Shown: piece by piece, positions 58,608 to 64,000 of the stretch
Numbering within the stretch: the stretch's first letter is position 1
How the letters are laid out: every line of letters starts with the position of its first letter
Assembly: GCA_018873245.2 (NCBI GenBank)
Contig: JAEMBT020000008.1
Location: 2,218,001 to 2,282,000, forward strand
Reading direction: 5' to 3'
Length of the DNA stretch: 64,000 nucleotides
Source: Archegozetes longisetosus
Lineage: Eukaryota > Arthropoda > Arachnida > Sarcoptiformes > Trhypochthoniidae
Notes under the pieces: generated by a model
Databases searched by the model: none
What the model saw: the letters and a program-made list of their open reading frames with translations, nothing else
Told to the model about the DNA's origin: nothing
Translations under genes and position numbers: made by a program

Positions 58608-59307
58608 CAATGATGAGCGTGCTCGGTGCTCGTGCTCGTGCTCAGACAAAATTTGGTGCTCAGTGCTCGCGCTCGTGCTCGGCTAAATCGAAGTGCTCGG
58701 TGCTCGTATTTTGAAGGTGCTCGAGCACCGAGCACCAACTGAGCACTATGTCCAAATTTTATGTCTATTGAAAGTATTAATCCTAAACATATGTAATGCA
58801 AAATACATTCAAAACGTCAAAAGTAAGATCAAATACCGTTCAAGTATATGCTTAACGATAAAAACTGATGTCATTTTGCAATAAAATAAGCGAACTATTT
58901 ATAAAAGGACGAAAATAATTATTGAACATTAACTTTAAAATTAAATCAAGATTTGTTTAGATTTGATATTTATATTAAATTCTAACTTTAGTTTCAGACT
59001 CAAAAGGTCGCCAGACGCCACAGTAAATATTGAGCCCTTTGTTACTGATTGTAAATCTCCGGGGGTAGAGGTTTATAAGCAAATGACAGAAAAATCTGAT
59101 TAAAATCTTTAAAACTTTCTCATACTTTATAATACATGTATTACTATTACAATTTGTTAGAATAGCAGTTCTCATAGTTTTATTCAATAAAATTATTTAT
59201 TTTTACATTCAGTTGACATCGTTTTTATTAGTTTTGATGTTAGGACTAAGTGCTCGGTGCTCGTGCTCGCCACCGAGCACCGAATGCTCGAGCACTGCTC
59301 ATCATTG
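58608..59307. mobile_element. 700-bp hAT-type element with GTGCTCG subterminal repeats
   Basis: A perfect 8-bp duplication TGTTCAAG (58600-58607, 59308-59315) bounds ends CAATGATGAGC and GCTCATCATTG. Next to each end is a cluster of GTGCTCG / CGAGCAC repeats (58618-58745 and 59248-59300), the arrangement known for hAT subterminal transposase-binding repeats. The interrupted GST flank is intact near 43020-43100 and 50760-50850. No coding capacity. Confidence 0.9.
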
Positions 59308-59574
59308 TGTTCAAGTGTATGATACGAATTTGTCAAATTGAGCCTGAAGCATATCTCAATAAAAGTGATATTATTCATCCAAATAACAGATGCATAAAAA
59401 ATCTCACCAAAGGTTAACTTTAGCTTTAACAGTCAATGGAAATTCATCATTATATTTAGTAGTGAAATTGAAAAACATGATCAAACATATTTATACATTG
59501 CGAATAAATATTCTGAAGTTTAATAAAATATTTTAATTAGGGAAAATGATTAGTGCAGTAATTACATTTATCTA

Positions 59575-60245
59575 GGGTTCTGTTATTACCCAATTTCACC
59601 GCCGATAAAACGCACTCACGGATAAGTCGCAGAAAAAATTTGGAAATTTAAACTTTTGATTCAGCGTATAAGTCGTACTGGCTTATAAGACACACATGAA
59701 AACGATAGTAATAAAAAATAACTCACTTACACATAAGTTAATCAGTAGAGATGGGAACTATTGGGGCAAATTTAGTCAAATCTTAGACGATTTTGGGACA
59801 AAGTTAAATACTGGCAATTTGTGAGACAATATAGCTTAATAAATTAACTGTTAAACTACTCTCTATGATATGCCAAGTACTGTAGCAAAATATTAGAACA
59901 CTTCAACAAATTAGGGATAATCCCAAAATTCCCATCTCTATTTATCAGTGTTATATTTAGAAAAACTTTTGGAATGTTTAACTTTTAACTTAAATAATTT
60001 GACAATAAAGTTGACTGTCTTAACTCATCTACAAAATAACCTTCAAATATTGACATGTCTTGTCTGTCTTTTAAATGAAATCTGTTGAACACAAAAAATT
60101 TGAAAGATCGAATTTTAATCTTGTATTCAATATTTGTTGTAAGCGTATAAGTCGCTCTTGTTTATAAGTTTTCCCTCAGTTTTATCAGTAATATTTACTT
60201 TTTCTCTTCTTAAAGATGCGTCCTATTGGCCGTAAAATAGGGTAA
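59575..60245. repeat. Inverted-repeat element hosting a nested insertion
   Basis: Ends around ttacccaatttcaccgcc (left) and ggccgtaaaatagggtaa (right) are complementary with changes; cgtataagtcg occurs in both arms. The ends are approximate. It is interrupted by the element at 59746-59940. Confidence 0.55.
59746..59940. mobile_element. 195-bp hAT-type element, nested
   Basis: Ends TAGAGATGGGAA and TTCCCATCTCTA are perfectly complementary. Flanks TTAATCAG and TTTATCAG (59738-59745, 59941-59948) form an 8-bp duplication with one change. Confidence 0.8.
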
Positions 60246-60454
60246 TTATTTTATCTTTGAGTCAAAAGTTCGACACAAATGTCACAACATATTGAATGCA
60301 TCTTAGCCAAAAATACAATTGATTTCTTTCAAAGAATTCGAAATCCATTTATGAAATTAAACTGAGCTATTATCAAAGTTATACCTCGAAATAGTTTTTT
60401 ATTAATTTCAAATGAAATATAAATGTGGTAAAATGTTTTATAATTTTTTCAGAC

Positions 60455-60980
60455 TAACGTTCTCGGATAAAAATCCGCGAAAAGTTTACAAACTTCCCGA
60501 TTCTAAACCATGCCGACACATATATCATTGGAAAGCTCTCGATGAGACGAGCACTTTGATACTCAGTACAAGTACTTTTGATAAAAAAAATTGATCACAA
60601 AATGCTCCTAAATTAATCATTAGCTATCAAGAAATATCAAAATTTATCATTAAAAATTGAAAAAAACTTATAGTAATGAATAGTTACTTATTAATAATAA
60701 TAAATTACATAAAATTATTGTGAAATAACTGAGAAGAGAGGATAAAATTTTCAAAATTTTTATATAATTTTGAATTATATTGATTTCCATTACACTTTTA
60801 GGAGTACCCTTGCAAAAAGTGGTATCGTAGCCAAACACTCGCTCATATGTTTAAATAAAAATTACCATTTAATAATCAATAATTGTTTTAAGTTTTAGCC
60901 AAATTTTGACTCCATATTGTAATTATTTTATTAATTTACAATCAATTGAAATTTTTGCGGATTTTTATCCGAGTACGTTA
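60455..60980. mobile_element. 526-bp element with 25-bp inverted ends
   Basis: The left end reads TAACGTTCTCGGATAAAAAT and the right end is its complement with one change (ATCCGAGTACGTTA). The target duplication is unclear. The 60-codon frame at 60412-60594 starts in the left end and is not a gene. Confidence 0.65.
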
Positions 60981-61255
60981 TAAATTTGATAGTCTAAAAA
61001 TCGCTTCATGAGTTTGATTCCTTAGAAGAAGAATAGAAGAAACTTAGTTTATTTAAATTAATCAATCTTAATTTCAACTAAGTATTCAAGTTTTATATAG
61101 CTTTGACCAAAATAGTTTATTTCTTAAATTGATATAAGGTTTTATTTACGAAAATTAATCTCTTTAATGAATATCAGTTAGAAAATTGCAAAACTTGCCA
61201 ATGCTTTTAACTATTATTGTAAATCTGATAACAATTTTCAATAGAATGATTTCAT

Positions 61256-61995
61256 TTATTGTTTACGATAACCCCAACAACGGATCGGGCCCACAAGAGG
61301 CCAAGCTCTAAATTCGCTGGACTTGAGATAAGCAGCTATCGCTGGAAGACTTTCGAATCGAATCATGTATTGTTGCAAATTTTCATATTTGTCTAGGCAA
61401 CTGGAACTGAATTCTCTAAACAAATCGAATAGTTCATAAGCAAGAAAGTCAACGTAAGTGATTTTGCCGACAAACCATTCATTTTGACCTAAAAACTTAG
61501 ATAACTGATCGAAATGTTGTGGCAAAGTTTCGCTTAAGAATTTTTCCTTATTCTTCTCAAACTGTTCTTTATCCATATTTACATCCATAATGAAGTTATA
61601 CCGTATATCTCGTAGTTGTTGCTCAATTAAATCTTGTTGGGCCAGAGATTTCTCGTCACTTGCGAATAATCCATATTTGCGGGCGAGATATCGAAGAATT
61701 GTCACACTTTGAGTAAGCTTTAAATAGGCGTAAAAAGTAAAAATCAAGTTGAGAAAGAATTTAATGATTGAATTACTTTGAGATCTCCTTCGAAATAATA
61801 GGGAAGGTTGGGAAAATCTAATCCAATATTGAATTTGTCGGCATACCAATACTTGCAGATTTCTGCCATTGTTGTTCCCTCACAGAATGCGTACCGCTTA
61901 TCATAGAACTTAACTCCAGCGTATTTCAGCAAATGACGAATTGGTTCTGTCACCCCTCTAGCATCCCAAGAACCCAAAGTTGGAACTAATGACAT
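61256..61995 (-). CDS. Mu-class GST, copy 7 of 7, catalytic Tyr replaced by Ser
   Basis: Two exons (61777-61995, 61256-61717), 59-nt intron, 226 residues, open throughout with intact splice sites. The N-terminus is MSLVPTLGSWDARGVTEP: residue 9, the catalytic tyrosine in all other copies, is Ser (codon TCT-type change at 61969-61971). The neighbouring Trp10 and WDxRG frame are kept, as are NLP and LTQSVTI. It groups with copy 6 (WDAR, TEPIRH, FDQLSKFLGQNEWFVG). Copy-specific residues include MDVNMDKEQFEKNKE. It may be a binding protein without classical activity, or use Ser9 as delta/theta enzymes do (inference). It is the last copy seen; the array could continue beyond the window. Confidence 0.92.
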
Positions 61996-62169
61996 TCTTC
62001 AACGGTTATTGAAGTCTGAGTACTATTGCAACAGGACTGTTATACAATGACTCTAATGTTAGATAAATTGTGCATATATACGCTCCTTATCTAAGATTGT
62101 AACGAATGCCTTATATAGTGTAAGTTCGATGGACTTTAATTCTACCTATCGTACTTTTGCACTATAGAT

Positions 62170-62388
62170 TAGAGGTTCCCAAACTGGAGTCGCGCCTATT
62201 TTGGGGATCAAGAGATTTTTGGGGGTTACGTTAACAGATTTACAAGAATTTTTAGGATAAAAAATGTGAAATTTATCTAAAAAGATGTCACATATTAAGT
62301 TGATCTCGTTAAAAAACATTTCGCTTGGGTCGCCAAAAATTTTAAGGTTTAAAAGGGGTCGCGAAGAGAAAAAGCTTGGGAACCGATG
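62170..62388. mobile_element. 219-bp hAT-type element
   Basis: A perfect 8-bp duplication CTATAGAT (62162-62169, 62389-62396) surrounds TAGAGGTTCCCAAACT at the left and GCTTGGGAACCGATG at the right (GGTTCCCAA pairs). Internal GGTCGCG / CGCGCC strings are near both ends. The uninterrupted site is visible in the other GST upstream blocks (acactgtagatttctg near 50765). Confidence 0.85.
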
Positions 62389-62671
62389 CTATAGATTTCT
62401 GTTTTTTATATATGTCAAAGTACTTATGGTCTGTCCGTTATGGCATATCTCAGGCAGCACTTAGGGAGTTACACTAAAATGTACCTATAAAGTTGAAGTT
62501 TTGACTGATCAGTCGTCATTTTGGCGTTAACATTAAGGTTTTTCACGAAAAAAATTGATACGACATGATAGTAAATCGTCAAATCTGTACCAAAACAGCG
62601 GCGACATCATTGTTTAAGTTGATAGCTAAGCCTACCTATAGCTAAACAGAAATGCAGGTATAATAATTATA

Positions 62672-63173
62672 CTGTCCATTTTTTAAAAAACTAAGCTCAG
62701 ATTTTTCAGTTAACACTTTATTGCTTTTGGAAATTTGAGTCAAAAGTGAAATTGCTTACTCATTGACTGAAATTTGAATGTTTCAAAATAAACCTTTAAT
62801 AATGAACTATAAGCGTACAAAGATATTTCAGAACTGTAATCCTACAAAGTAGTTTAGATATGTAAAATTTAATTTGATTCAATTCTAAGAATGGTTGCAT
62901 TGGTCGGTCCAGTTTTACCAAATTTTTCAAAAAATTCAGCTCTAAACTTATCACAAGATTTAGTTAATAAATGAGTTTTCAAAATAAAAATCTTTACTTT
63001 CGTTGTGAACACTATCTTATTATTAAAAGTGTTTTTAATTCAAAATTAATGACTAAGTGATTAAATTTTGTTATATATATTTTAAACTTACTCATTAGTG
63101 AGTTCTGATTCATGAGTAATAATAAAGAAAACTGGTTATAAGGATTTGGGTTTAGTTTTTAAAAAACGGACAG
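62672..63173. mobile_element. 502-bp element with TA-flanked inverted ends
   Basis: Ends CTGTCCATTTTTTAAAAAAC and its complement with one or two changes; TA on both sides (62670-62671, 63174-63175). The interior does not pair well, unlike the 40121 hairpin. No coding capacity seen. Confidence 0.65.
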
Positions 63174-64000
63174 TATATGTTAAAATGTGCGCCTAAAAAA
63201 CAGTAAAAGCCTATCAGAATTAAACCAAATAAGAGAAAGATTGATTAAATAAGTTTGTCATATTATTTTAATGAGTGTAATTTCTAATATGAGTCATGAA
63301 ATGCGAAACTTATCTTTAAATTTCTTTAAGTGTTATAATTTGTACCGAACCTCAACATAAGTAACTTAAATTCATCAAATAAATAATTGAGAAAAGTTTA
63401 ATGTAAGATAAAAGAAGTTTGACAAACCCTGGCTATCAATTATATAAGATATAATTATTTGTTATTATCAATACATTAATGAATAGGTGGGAACCCCACC
63501 CTCCGCCCCACTCAACACCCCTAAAGTGGCGGCGATAAGTGACGCGAGTGGGTTCGCTTGGTTGAGCCGTGATTTCATAAGAGCAGATTTTTCAGCTCCA
63601 TCCCCCCGTATGGATGGCAGGATGAAATTCATTATTTCATAAATTGACTTTTCAACTGATCTATATGTATTTTTTAGCGCTGATTCCGAATATGAAATCC
63701 AATTTTTTATATCGAATACTTTTCGAGATATTCGACTTTAAATATTTTATATCGAATTTTTCCACTTTAAGACTTTTTATTATATGATAAATGATTTCGA
63801 TGTAGAATTTAACGCTGATTACAATTATGAAACCCGTTTTTCGATATCTATAATATCCTTAGAGAAAATCGAAGATTCATTTTAAGCGTTTACTTTAAGG
63901 AAATCTAGCGGGTAAACTATAAGTTACACAGAGGTGGGCCCATTGACAATTTTGATCAGGATGATGACCTCTATTAAAATATATCATGAGGTCCCGGATG

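Larger units (their letters stand above)
58122..61255. other. Spacer between GST copies 6 and 7, rich in insertions
   Basis: Contains a 700-bp hAT-type element (58608-59307), an inverted repeat at about 59575-60245 with a nested hAT-type element (59746-59940), and a 526-bp inverted-repeat element (60455-60980). The short frames 58520-58884 and 60412-60594 are products of these elements. Confidence 0.6.
61996..64000. other. Flank beyond GST copy 7
   Basis: GST-type upstream block, a hAT-type element (62170-62388) and a TA-flanked inverted-repeat element (62672-63173). From 63480 to the end is a stretch with locally higher GC (cccaccctccgccccact, gtggcggcgataagtgacgc) that I cannot assign. No gene seen. 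Confidence 0.5.

Noticed and set aside
58608..58750. GTGCTCG cluster considered as a satellite or CRISPR-like array
   Set aside because: Units are irregular, have no unique spacers, and are mirrored at the other end of an element with an 8-bp target duplication, so they are transposon subterminal repeats.
60412..60594. 60-codon plus-strand frame
   Set aside because: It runs into the inverted end of the 60455-60980 element, so most of it is transposon sequence.

Overview
The window is AT-rich eukaryotic nuclear DNA with short GT-AG introns (about 55-165 nt), single-copy conserved metazoan genes and a seven-copy array of mu-class glutathione S-transferases. Small introns, compact genes and mu-class GST expansion fit an arachnid, most likely an acariform mite. 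That placement is an inference from content; no rRNA or mitochondrial marker is present.

Region 1 (1-37 kb) is gene-dense and mostly conserved housekeeping. In order: PET117 (-), a C2H2 zinc-finger gene with a damaged 5' part (+), RPA1 (+), AIP (+), TSR1 (+, one apparent frameshift), an SLC16-type transporter (-), a small TATA-box membrane protein (+), V-ATPase subunit F (-), NOL6 (-, one apparent frame break near the N-terminus), ZPR1 (-), an unrecognised single-exon gene (+), WDR45/WIPI4 (-), SRP9 (-), CDK5RAP1 (-), NUDT1 (-) and cytosolic CysRS (+). Exon structures were assembled by hand from splice sites and family alignment; nearly all close in phase with family-typical lengths. TSR1 and NOL6 both serve ribosome biogenesis but are not adjacent.

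Region 2 (37.5-64 kb) is accessory. Seven two-exon mu-class GST genes lie head-to-tail on the minus strand, each with an intron at the same place. Spacers range from 0.6 kb to 7 kb. They are paralogous to one another and have been enlarged by non-autonomous DNA transposons: several hAT-type elements with 8-bp target duplications, TA-flanked foldback elements, one TTA-flanked element, and a nested 1.1-kb inverted repeat. Several insertions are confirmed by an empty site in another GST spacer. Between GST copies 3 and 4 sits a small two-exon gene for a predicted secreted or anchored protein with ten consecutive Pro-x-x triplets. GST copy 7 has serine in place of the catalytic tyrosine.

No tRNA, rRNA, CRISPR array or prokaryotic feature was seen. 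The most noteworthy items are the GST array with its insertion record, the Tyr-to-Ser GST, the Pro-x-x protein, the near-perfect 486-bp hairpin element, and the frame break at a slippery A-run in TSR1.
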